A stretch of DNA of 9,223 bases, taken from the NCBI GenBank assembly GCA_947581845.1, contig CANPVY010000265.1, positions 1 to 9,223 on the forward strand, read 5' to 3'. This document shows, in pieces, positions 1 to 5,139 of this stretch. Each line of letters opens with the position of its first letter. Position 1 is the stretch's first letter. Below the pieces are notes generated by a model. The model was not told where the DNA came from. It worked only from the letters and a program-made list of their open reading frames with translations, and did no database searches. Origin of the DNA: an uncultured bacterium (lineage in GTDB: Bacteria; Gemmatimonadota; Gemmatimonadetes; Palauibacterales; KS3-K002). Made by a program: the position numbers and the translations under genes.

Positions 1-1
1 G

Positions 2-97
2 GACTCGGCGGGAAAGCTGATCGGCGATCTGCGCCGGGTTGCCATCGAGGCGTGTCGTGCGGTGGGATTCCGCTACGTGACACTGGCGCTCGGGTAG
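2..97 (+). CDS. 3' end of a gene, possibly LarE-type PP-loop sulfur transferase (partial)
   Basis: Only the last 31 codons are present, read in the frame starting at base 2 and ending with TAG at 95-97. The C-terminal residues GFRYVTLALG resemble the GFRYVTLDL-type motif near the C-terminus of LarE-family proteins. These are ATP-pyrophosphatase-fold enzymes that donate sulfur during nickel-pincer cofactor synthesis. In LarE as I remember it, some further residues (a GxRSGS-like stretch) follow this motif, so this protein would end slightly early. The stop lies 10 bp before thpR, which suggests co-transcription. The family call rests on one short motif and is tentative. That the frame is coding is more secure than its name. 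Confidence 0.45.
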   Translation, partial: DSAGKLIGDLRRVAIEACRAVGFRYVTLALG

Positions 98-107
98 CTT
101 CGCGTTT

Positions 108-677
108 ATGCGGCTGTTCATAGCGATCAATCCGACTGCCGACGAAAGGGCGCGGCTGGCCGAGGCCTCACGCGAGCTGCGTGAGTCGCCGTACCCGGTT
201 CGCTGGGTGACGCCCGATAGCGTGCACCTGACCCTGAAGTTCCTGGGCGAAGTTCCGGAGGCGCGGGTACCGGAGCTGTCGTCGTCGGTGGGTGAGGCGG
301 TGAGAGGGACGGCCGCGTTCCAGATGGCGGTGAGCGGTTTCGGTGCGTTCCCATCGCTGCGCCGGCCGCAGGTCGTCTGGGCCGGCGTGAAGCCGAACTC
401 GACGCTGGGGACGCTGCAGGAGGCGGTGGAGGAGGCGATGGCGCTGCTCGGCTTCGAGCGCGAGACGCGAGCGTTTCACCCGCACCTGACCCTGGGCCGC
501 GCACAGCGACGCGCAGGGCCGGCGGAGTACAGCGGGCTCGATGAGCTGATCAAGCGACTGACGTACGAGGACACTTACCCGGTCCGCGCCGTCGATCTGA
601 TGCGGAGTACGCTCAGGCCGAGCGGCGCGGTCTATGACGTCATCCACAGGGCGGAGTTGGTGTCTCAAGCGGGGTGA
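108..677 (+). CDS. thpR: RNA 2',3'-cyclic phosphodiesterase (2'-5' RNA ligase family, ThpR/LigT)
   Basis: This is a 189-residue 2H-phosphoesterase, close to the usual family length of about 175-190. Both signature HxTx motifs are visible: HLTL at residues 40-43 (followed by KFLGEV) and HLTL at 126-129 inside FHPHLTLGR. In this family the two histidines form the active site, which opens 2',3'-cyclic phosphates on RNA to 2'-phosphates and can join 2'-5' ends in vitro. The N-terminus MRLFIAI is typical and supports the ATG at 108, although no good Shine-Dalgarno sequence precedes it. The C-terminal strand LMRSTLRPSGAVYDVI also matches the family. It is soluble and cytoplasmic. It follows the LarE-like end by 10 bp and precedes the next gene by 7 bp, so a small operon is likely. 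Its physiological substrate is not known. Confidence 0.93.
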   Translation: MRLFIAINPTADERARLAEASRELRESPYPVRWVTPDSVHLTLKFLGEVPEARVPELSSSVGEAVRGTAAFQMAVSGFGAFPSLRRPQVVWAGVKPNSTLGTLQEAVEEAMALLGFERETRAFHPHLTLGRAQRRAGPAEYSGLDELIKRLTYEDTYPVRAVDLMRSTLRPSGAVYDVIHRAELVSQAG

Positions 678-684
678 GGGGCGG

Positions 685-1341
685 ATGCGTGGCTGCATAT
701 CGACCATCGGTTGCGGGACGTTGCTGGTGGCAGGGATCGTGGTCGGCTGGTTCGCTCGTGACGAGATCCGAGAGTTCCTGGCACGGGTCACTGATAGGGC
801 ACGTGGCGAGATCGAGCTGGCGGCGTCGCCAGCACGTGGGCTCGCCCAACGTGCCGAGGCGAAGATCGTCGCGCTGGGGCAGGGTGAAGTCGATGAAGCG
901 GTCTTGACTGCGGAGGAGCTGGACGGCTGGATCCGCTACGGGTTGCAGGGTTTCTTCCCTGAGTACTTGTGCGACGTTACGGCGGACATTGAGGACGAGC
1001 GGCTCGTGTTGGCGGGCCGGGTGGCGACGGACCGGGTGCCGGGGATCGAGCGGCTCGGCCCGGCCGTCGCCCTGGTCGGCGATACGGCCAGCGTGACGCT
1101 GCGTGGCCGGTTGGATGGCCTGCGGCCGGGTTGCGGTGTGCTCTTCGTCGATGCCGTGCAGATCGGGCTGGTCCCGTTGCCTGAAGCTGTACGGGATCAG
1201 TTGCTGACCGGGTTGAAGGGCGGAGCGGCGGGCGACCTGCCGGTCAACGCAGTCGCGTTTGAGCTGCCGCCCTTCGTGACCGATGTGGGAGTGCGCGGCG
1301 ATCGGGTCGTCTTGCGGAGCTCGCTTCGGAGTCGGCGCTGA
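685..1341 (+). CDS. Membrane-anchored protein of unknown function
   Basis: The reading frame is open from 634, but the ATG at 685 is preferred. It lies 7 bp after the thpR stop, follows a GAGGGG purine run at 675-680, and puts a hydrophobic segment right at the N-terminus. The resulting 218-residue protein has one predicted membrane helix or uncleaved signal anchor (about residues 5-23, rich in G, L, V and I). A charged helical stretch follows (25-70), then a beta-rich domain (about 74-212) with alternating hydrophobic strands such as ERLVLAGRV and DRVVLRSS. The start of this domain, LTAEELDGWI, recalls lipid-binding DUF2993/LmeA-type proteins, but the likeness is weak and I do not assign the family. 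No catalytic motif is visible. Its place between thpR and two signal peptidase genes hints at an envelope role, by inference only. Confidence 0.7.
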   Translation: MRGCISTIGCGTLLVAGIVVGWFARDEIREFLARVTDRARGEIELAASPARGLAQRAEAKIVALGQGEVDEAVLTAEELDGWIRYGLQGFFPEYLCDVTADIEDERLVLAGRVATDRVPGIERLGPAVALVGDTASVTLRGRLDGLRPGCGVLFVDAVQIGLVPLPEAVRDQLLTGLKGGAAGDLPVNAVAFELPPFVTDVGVRGDRVVLRSSLRSRR

Positions 1342-1346
1342 CGGTG

Positions 1347-1378
1347 TTTGGTGGCGCGCGTCGGACGTGTTAAGTTCA
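1347..1378 (+). promoter_or_regulatory. Weak promoter candidate upstream of lepB1
   Basis: The 139-bp gap between the unknown membrane gene and lepB1 has no gene of its own. It contains TTTG at 1347-1350 and, 20 bp later, TAAGTTCA at 1371-1378. This partly matches the Bacteroidetes-type promoter pattern (TTTG at -33, TAnnTTTG at -7). The match is poor in the last two positions, and short patterns like this occur by chance. It is listed because the gap is the natural place for a promoter driving the lepB pair. Confidence 0.18.
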
Positions 1379-1480
1379 GACGCAGGCGCGAAGAGAGGAT
1401 CATCTGGCGAGCTGAGAGGTACGAGTAGAGGGCGTCGCGGAATCGAGTGACCCTGGCCAGGGGCACTAGCGCGGGAGCTG

Positions 1481-2257
1481 ATGGCGAAGAGGCGAGTCAA
1501 GACAGGCCTACGTCGGCAGCGCGTGCCGCGGGGAGCGCAACGCGAGGATCGCTCCCGCGGACCGGCGCAGCGCCTCGGTCGTTGGCTGTGGGACTGGGCG
1601 AAGTCGATCTCAGTGGCGCTCCTGCTGTTCCTCCTCATCCGCACCTTCGCCATTGAGACGTTCACGATCGACAGCGGCTCCATGGAGAGCACCTTGCTGG
1701 TGGGCGATTTCCTGGTCGTCAACAAGGCTGCCTACGGGGCAGAGCTGCCGTTCACGGACATTCGTCTTCCCGGGCTCGGGACCCCGGGACGCGGCGATGT
1801 CGTTGTGCTGGAGCCGCCGCTCGACACCTGGCAAGCGCCGTACGTGAAGCGGATTGTAGGTCTGCCGGGTGAGCGGCTTGCGATGCGCGCCGGGGCGTTG
1901 TACGTGAATGGCGTGCGCCAGCACGAGCGGTACGTGCAGCGGATAGAGCCGGCTGGCGACTACTACGATCGCCGGTTCGAGTGGCAGCGCGGCTACCTGG
2001 CGCCAGGCGTCGAGGTGGCGACGTATAAGCCGACGCGTGACAATTGGGGCCCGATACGCGTACCCGCGGGCAACTACTTCGTGATGGGCGACAATCGCGA
2101 CAACTCCGAGGACTCGCGGCACTGGGGTTTCGTCGATCGGGCCTTGATCAAAGGGCGACCTTTGATCATCTACTATTCGTTCGACCGTAGCAGGCTCCGG
2201 CTCGTACCGTGGTTGACCGAGGTCAGGTGGGAACGCATAGGTGACCTGATTCAGTAG
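1481..2257 (+). CDS. lepB: Signal peptidase I, first tandem copy
   Basis: The 258-residue protein is a type I (S26) signal peptidase, which cleaves signal peptides from exported proteins at the outer face of the cytoplasmic membrane. A basic, probably disordered tail (1-35) leads into a single membrane helix (about 41-58). The catalytic box is IDSGSM with Ser67 as nucleophile. The general-base Lys123 is in YVKRIVGLPGE, and the later box GDNRDNSEDSR is at 203-213. All catalytic residues are intact. The residue two before SGSM's glycine partner, usually Pro (IPSGSM), is Asp64 here, which is unusual. GGGAG at 1473-1477 precedes the ATG, though only 3 nt away. A close paralogue follows 53 bp downstream, so the two are probably co-transcribed. 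The substrate split between the copies cannot be read from sequence. Confidence 0.95.
   Translation: MAKRRVKTGLRRQRVPRGAQREDRSRGPAQRLGRWLWDWAKSISVALLLFLLIRTFAIETFTIDSGSMESTLLVGDFLVVNKAAYGAELPFTDIRLPGLGTPGRGDVVVLEPPLDTWQAPYVKRIVGLPGERLAMRAGALYVNGVRQHERYVQRIEPAGDYYDRRFEWQRGYLAPGVEVATYKPTRDNWGPIRVPAGNYFVMGDNRDNSEDSRHWGFVDRALIKGRPLIIYYSFDRSRLRLVPWLTEVRWERIGDLIQ
2145..2168 (+). other. Perfect hairpin with GCGA tetraloop inside lepB1
   Basis: The arms TGATCAAAGG (2145-2154) and CCTTTGATCA (2159-2168) are perfectly complementary over 10 bp and enclose GCGA, a GNRA-type tetraloop. The hairpin lies in coding sequence for LIKGRPLI. The same element recurs in lepB2 at 2966-2989 with a single T-T mismatch in the stem. 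It may be a fortuitous by-product of the conserved codons, an mRNA structure, or a recombination hotspot. No T-run follows, so it is not an intrinsic terminator. Confidence 0.6.
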
Positions 2258-2310
2258 GTCGCCTGCAACCACTGGCTGAACAGGGGCCGATTCACAGGGA
2301 AACACATCCG

Positions 2311-3078
2311 ATGGCGAAGAAACGAGATCGATCAAGAGACAAGCAGCAGCAGGGAGCGGGGCGGCGGCAGAGCGGCCGCCGGGCGGAGCCGGCGACCACG
2401 GGACGCTGGCTCTGGGAGTGGGTCAAGTCGATCTCCGTCGCGATCGTGCTGTTCCTCGTCATTCGGACTTTCGCAGTGGAGGCCTTCAAGATACCGACCG
2501 GCTCGATGGAACGGACGCTGCTGGTCGGGGACTTCCTGCTCGTCAACAAGGCGGTATACGGTGCCCAGGTACCGTTCACCAGCCTTCGCTTGCCCGCCTT
2601 TGACCGCCCGGAGCGACGAGATATCGTCGTCTTCGAGTTCCCGCTCGATCCGTCGAAGAACTACGTGAAGCGCGTGATCGGGCTGCCGGGCGACACGGTT
2701 GCGATGCGCGCCGGTGAGCTTTATGTGAATGGGCAGCGTCAGCGGGAGTCGTACGTGCGCCACACGCAGCCCGACGGCAACTACTACGATCCCCAGTTCG
2801 AATGGCAGCGCGGCTACCTGGCACGGAATATCGATCGTGCTCGCTATCACCCGACACGTGACGATTGGGGTCCCGTCATCGTCCCGGAGGGGAAGTACTT
2901 CGTGATGGGCGACAATCGCGACAACTCCCAGGATTCCCGCTACTGGGGTTTCGTCGATCGGACCTTGATCAAAGGGCGACCTTTGTTCATCTACTACTCG
3001 TTCGACCGCAGCAACCTGCGACCGTTGCCGTGGTTGACCGAGGTGCGGTGGGACCGGGTAGGGAACCTGGTCCGCTAG
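2311..3078 (+). CDS. lepB: Signal peptidase I, second tandem copy
   Basis: This 255-residue paralogue of the preceding gene shares its whole architecture: a basic tail rich in R, K and Q (1-33), one membrane helix (about 39-56), and the S26 catalytic boxes. The nucleophile box is IPTGSM with Ser65, and it keeps the usual proline. The base is Lys120 in YVKRVIGLPGD. GDNRDNSQDSR occupies 200-210. It should act in the cytoplasmic membrane with its active site outside, removing signal peptides from Sec and Tat substrates. The more canonical active-site box makes it the likelier main housekeeping enzyme (inference). AGGGA at 2296-2300 lies 10 nt before the ATG. The 53-bp gap to lepB1 has no terminator. 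Most third positions differ from lepB1, so the duplication is old, apart from near-identical patches described under findings. Confidence 0.95.
   Translation: MAKKRDRSRDKQQQGAGRRQSGRRAEPATTGRWLWEWVKSISVAIVLFLVIRTFAVEAFKIPTGSMERTLLVGDFLLVNKAVYGAQVPFTSLRLPAFDRPERRDIVVFEFPLDPSKNYVKRVIGLPGDTVAMRAGELYVNGQRQRESYVRHTQPDGNYYDPQFEWQRGYLARNIDRARYHPTRDDWGPVIVPEGKYFVMGDNRDNSQDSRYWGFVDRTLIKGRPLFIYYSFDRSNLRPLPWLTEVRWDRVGNLVR
2966..2989 (+). other. Imperfect hairpin with GCGA loop inside lepB2 (paralogue of the lepB1 hairpin)
   Basis: The arms are 2966-2975 and 2980-2989, with the loop GCGA at 2976-2979. Nine of ten pairs form; T2969 and T2986 are mismatched. It occupies the same codons as the perfect hairpin in lepB1, inside a tract that is almost identical between the two genes. 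Confidence 0.5.
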
Positions 3079-3120
3079 ATCTGTCGCGAGCGGGAAGTTC
3101 GGCTGAATCCTTAGCGGCAC

Positions 3121-3125
3121 AAGGG
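3121..3125 (+). promoter_or_regulatory. Ribosome binding site that supports the TTG start of the sigma factor gene
   Basis: AAGGG lies 8 nt before the TTG at 3134, a normal spacing. The next in-frame candidate start, GTG at 3176, has a purine run only 2 nt upstream, which is too close. The TTG start is therefore preferred. Confidence 0.6.
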
Positions 3126-3133
3126 TTTCGCGA

Positions 3134-4069
3134 TTGAGTCGAGAGGCGCACGAGCCCAAGCCTGACAGCGGGAATGTGAATGATCGGTCCGTCGAGCGCG
3201 CCAAGCTCTTTGGCGTGTTCGCACCGACCCATCGCGCGCTCACTCCGCCGGGCTCGCTGGATCAATACTTGAGGGAAATCAGCGCCTACCCGCTGATCGA
3301 CCGGCAGGAAGAGGGCGAGCTCGCGAAACGCATCCGGCGCGGTGACCGGGAGGCCCTCGAGAAGCTCGTCAACTCGAACCTGCGCTTCGTCGTCTCGATC
3401 GCCAAGAAATACCAGAACCAAGGCGTCGCCTTGGCTGACCTCATCAATGAGGGCAATCTCGGCCTGATACGTGCGGCGGAGAAGTTCGACGAGACGCGCG
3501 GTGTGAAGTTCATCAGCTACGCGGTCTGGTGGATTCGCCAGGCTATCCTGCAGGCGCTCGCCGAGCAGTCACGTATCGTCCGCGTGCCCCTGAACCGGGC
3601 CGGTGAGCTGCACCGCATCGGCAAGCGGTCAAGCGCCCTGGTCCAGGAGCTGGGGCGGGAGCCGACAGTCGGCGAGTTGGCCGAGGGGCTCGATGTGGAC
3701 GCGGACGAGCTCTACAAGACGATGTCGATCGCCATGGCCCACCTCTCCCTCGATGCCCCCCTCGTCCCAGGCGAGGACAACAAGTTGCTCGATTACCTGC
3801 CCGACGAGTACCGCCCCGGGCCTGAGCAGGAAGCCTTCGAGAAGGCACTGAGGACCAATGTCGAGGCCGCTCTCTCGACGCTGAAGCCGCGGGAGGCCAA
3901 GATCCTGCGCCTCTATTACGGGCTGGATGGGGAGGAGGCGATGACGCTGGAGGAGATTGGCCAGCAGCTAGGGGTCACCCGCGAGCGGGTACGCCAGATC
4001 AAGGAGCGGGCCCTGGCGCGGCTGCGGCACGTCTCGCGAGCGCGCTCGCTGGAGAGCTTCCTGGGCTAG
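3134..4069 (+). CDS. rpoD: RNA polymerase sigma factor, sigma-70 family (RpoD/SigA-like, no region 1.1)
   Basis: The 311-residue protein starts at TTG with AAGGG 8 nt upstream. It has sigma region 1.2 (about 41-70), region 2 (80-146, including the core-binding and -10 melting segment with YAVWWIRQAI at 129-138), region 3 (about 150-228) and region 4 (240-310). The -35-binding helix-turn-helix lies within 271-291 (GVTRERVRQIKERAL). It lacks the acidic region 1.1 and the large non-conserved insert of E. coli RpoD. Region 2.4 resembles the Bacteroidetes primary sigma factor: the position equivalent to E. coli Thr440 is Leu139. The set of regions and the strong conservation suit a primary sigma factor, but a group 2 paralogue cannot be excluded without the rest of the genome. 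It lies 55 bp after lepB2, with no clear terminator between them. Confidence 0.9.
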   Translation: MSREAHEPKPDSGNVNDRSVERAKLFGVFAPTHRALTPPGSLDQYLREISAYPLIDRQEEGELAKRIRRGDREALEKLVNSNLRFVVSIAKKYQNQGVALADLINEGNLGLIRAAEKFDETRGVKFISYAVWWIRQAILQALAEQSRIVRVPLNRAGELHRIGKRSSALVQELGREPTVGELAEGLDVDADELYKTMSIAMAHLSLDAPLVPGEDNKLLDYLPDEYRPGPEQEAFEKALRTNVEAALSTLKPREAKILRLYYGLDGEEAMTLEEIGQQLGVTRERVRQIKERALARLRHVSRARSLESFLG

Positions 4070-4100
4070 GCCAAAAGCCCCCCGCAGCTGGCGAATTTCC

Positions 4101-4129
4101 TTGACATAGCAGCAGTCCCGGGCTATGCT
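4101..4129 (+). promoter_or_regulatory. Sigma-70 type promoter of the rplM-rpsI operon
   Basis: A perfect -35 hexamer TTGACA (4101-4106), a 17-bp spacer and TATGCT (4124-4129; four of six matches to TATAAT) lie in the gap after the sigma factor gene. Transcription should start near 4136, which gives a leader of about 70 nt before rplM. It is the best promoter match I noticed in the window and sits where a strong ribosomal-protein promoter is expected. Confidence 0.75.
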
Positions 4130-4158
4130 ACTCCGCTGTTCCCGAAACCGCTGAGACG

Positions 4159-4183
4159 CGCCGCGGACCTCTGCCCCGCGGCG
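4159..4183 (+). promoter_or_regulatory. GC-rich leader hairpin upstream of rplM
   Basis: CGCCGCGG (4159-4166) pairs perfectly with CCGCGGCG (4176-4183) around a 9-nt loop. It lies in the predicted 5' leader, between the promoter and the rplM start. Ribosomal-protein leaders often carry structures that bind the encoded protein (L13 leaders are known in Firmicutes). A similar role here is inference from position alone. It has no T-run, so it is not a terminator. Confidence 0.45.
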
Positions 4184-4208
4184 GAGCACATACTTTGCGA
4201 GCAACGGC

Positions 4209-4667
4209 ATGGCGGAGCTGTTGACCAAATCGATGAAGACAACGGTGGCCAAGCCGGCCGAGGTCAGCCGGCGCTGGTATCTGGTGGACGCCGATGGGGT
4301 GGTGCTCGGCAGGTTGGCCGCCCAGGTAGCGCACGTTCTGCGAGGCAAGCACAAGCCGATCTACACGCCGCACGTGGACTGCGGTGACGGCGTGATCGTC
4401 ATCAATGCGGCCCGCGTGCGGCTGACCGGAAAGAAGCCGTCGCAGAAGCTGTACTTCCGTCACAGCGGCTACGTGGGTGGGGCCAAGCTGGTGCCGTTCA
4501 AGCGGATGCTGGAGCGGCGCCCCGAGTTCGTGATTCGGCGGGCGGTCCGCGGTATGCTGCCGAAGACCGCGCTGGGCCGGCAGATGGTGAAGAAGCTGCG
4601 CGTATATGCCGGACCCGACCACCCGCACCAGGGGCTGGCCACCGAGCCGCTGAAGATCGACAGCTAG
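4209..4667 (+). CDS. rplM: 50S ribosomal protein L13
   Basis: L13 is an early-assembling 23S rRNA-binding protein of the large subunit. The sequence shows the family hallmarks: [10 protein letters not shown] near the N-terminus, [26 protein letters not shown], the VRLTGKK stretch, [10 protein letters not shown], and the C-terminal [13 protein letters not shown]. From the ATG at 4209 the protein has 152 residues. An in-frame ATG at 4233 would give 144 residues beginning [11 protein letters not shown], which aligns with the E. coli start MKTFTAKPE and is a strong alternative. Neither start has a clear Shine-Dalgarno sequence; 4209 has only a weak GAG. It is the first gene of an operon with rpsI 33 bp downstream, the arrangement found in most bacteria. 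It is driven by the promoter at 4101-4129. Confidence 0.96.
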   Translation: MAELLTKSMKTTVAKPAEVSRRWYLVDADGVVLGRLAAQVAHVLRGKHKPIYTPHVDCGDGVIVINAARVRLTGKKPSQKLYFRHSGYVGGAKLVPFKRMLERRPEFVIRRAVRGMLPKTALGRQMVKKLRVYAGPDHPHQGLATEPLKIDS

Positions 4668-4700
4668 CGGCGAGCTCCCACCAGTGGGTAAGTCAGGGAC

Positions 4701-5108
4701 ATGATCGGTAAGAAGCTCGAGGATGGACGCGTCCATGCAGTGGGTCGCCGGAAGACTTCCGTCGCACGCGTCTACATGAAACGGGGAAGCGGGGAGTGGC
4801 GAATCAACGGTCGTCCGCTCTCGGACTATTTCCCGCGTGGAGCGTATCAGGCGATCCTGGAGAAGCCGTTCCGTGCCACCGACACGCTCGGCGAGTACGA
4901 TGTGTTGGTGAACGTGAGGGGCGGCGGTCTCACGGGCCAGGCAGGCGCGATCCAGCTGGGCCTCGCCCGCGCTCTGCTGGTCGAGGATGAGGACCGGCGG
5001 TCGGCGTTGCGGCGGGAGGGTCTCTTGACCCGGGATCCGCGGCGCGTGGAGCGCAAGAAGTACGGGCAGCCAAAAGCGCGCAAGCGGTTCCAGTTCAGCA
5101 AGCGCTGA
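4701..5108 (+). CDS. rpsI: 30S ribosomal protein S9
   Basis: S9 belongs to the head of the small subunit, and its C-terminal tail reaches the P-site tRNA. The 135-residue protein has the typical VGRRKTSVARVYMKRGSGEW start (residues 14-33) and the GGGLTGQAGAIQLGLARAL core (about 74-92). It also has ALRREGLLTRDPR and the basic end KRFQFSKR, whose terminal arginine is the tRNA-contacting residue in the family. The length is usual (about 130). It follows rplM by 33 bp and precedes rpsB by 31 bp, so rplM, rpsI and rpsB may form a single transcript. The start has AGGGA very close to the ATG (1 nt) and a GTGGG run further up, so the ribosome binding site is not ideal. Confidence 0.97.
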   Translation: MIGKKLEDGRVHAVGRRKTSVARVYMKRGSGEWRINGRPLSDYFPRGAYQAILEKPFRATDTLGEYDVLVNVRGGGLTGQAGAIQLGLARALLVEDEDRRSALRREGLLTRDPRRVERKKYGQPKARKRFQFSKR

Positions 5109-5131
5109 GCGTGCGCATGAGTCTAACGAAC

Positions 5132-5139
5132 GAGGTGAT
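5132..5139 (+). promoter_or_regulatory. Extended Shine-Dalgarno sequence of rpsB
   Basis: GAGGTGAT touches the ATG at 5140 and complements eight consecutive bases of the usual 16S rRNA 3' end (AUCACCUC). It is the longest anti-Shine-Dalgarno match I noticed in the window and fixes the rpsB start. Confidence 0.75.

Noticed and set aside
634..684. Upstream start at 634 for the unknown membrane protein
   Set aside because: It would overlap the thpR end by 44 bases and put a polar stretch before the membrane segment. The ATG at 685 has a purine-rich binding site and suits the operon spacing.
640..1725. A 361-codon open frame on the minus strand
   Set aside because: It runs antisense across two well-supported + strand genes, has R/P/H-rich composition without recognisable domains, and is the expected shadow of GC-rich coding DNA.
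1768..1789. Inverted repeat TCCCGGG ... CCCGGGA in lepB1
   Set aside because: It is a 7-bp GC stem with an 8-nt loop in coding sequence, absent from lepB2 and without a T-run. It is most likely incidental.
2332..3243. A 303-codon open frame on the minus strand
   Set aside because: It lies opposite lepB2 and the start of the sigma gene. Its translation has no motif and mirrors the codon pattern of the sense genes.
3418..3434. Palindrome CCAAGGCG-T-CGCCTTGG inside the sigma gene
   Set aside because: It lies in the codons of a conserved segment (NQGVALAD) and has no flanking regulatory context. Short palindromes like this are expected by chance in GC-rich genes.
4063..4080. Possible terminator after the sigma factor gene (GGGCT ... 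AGCCC)
   Set aside because: The stem is only 5 bp, overlaps the stop codon, and is followed by C-rich sequence rather than a T-run.
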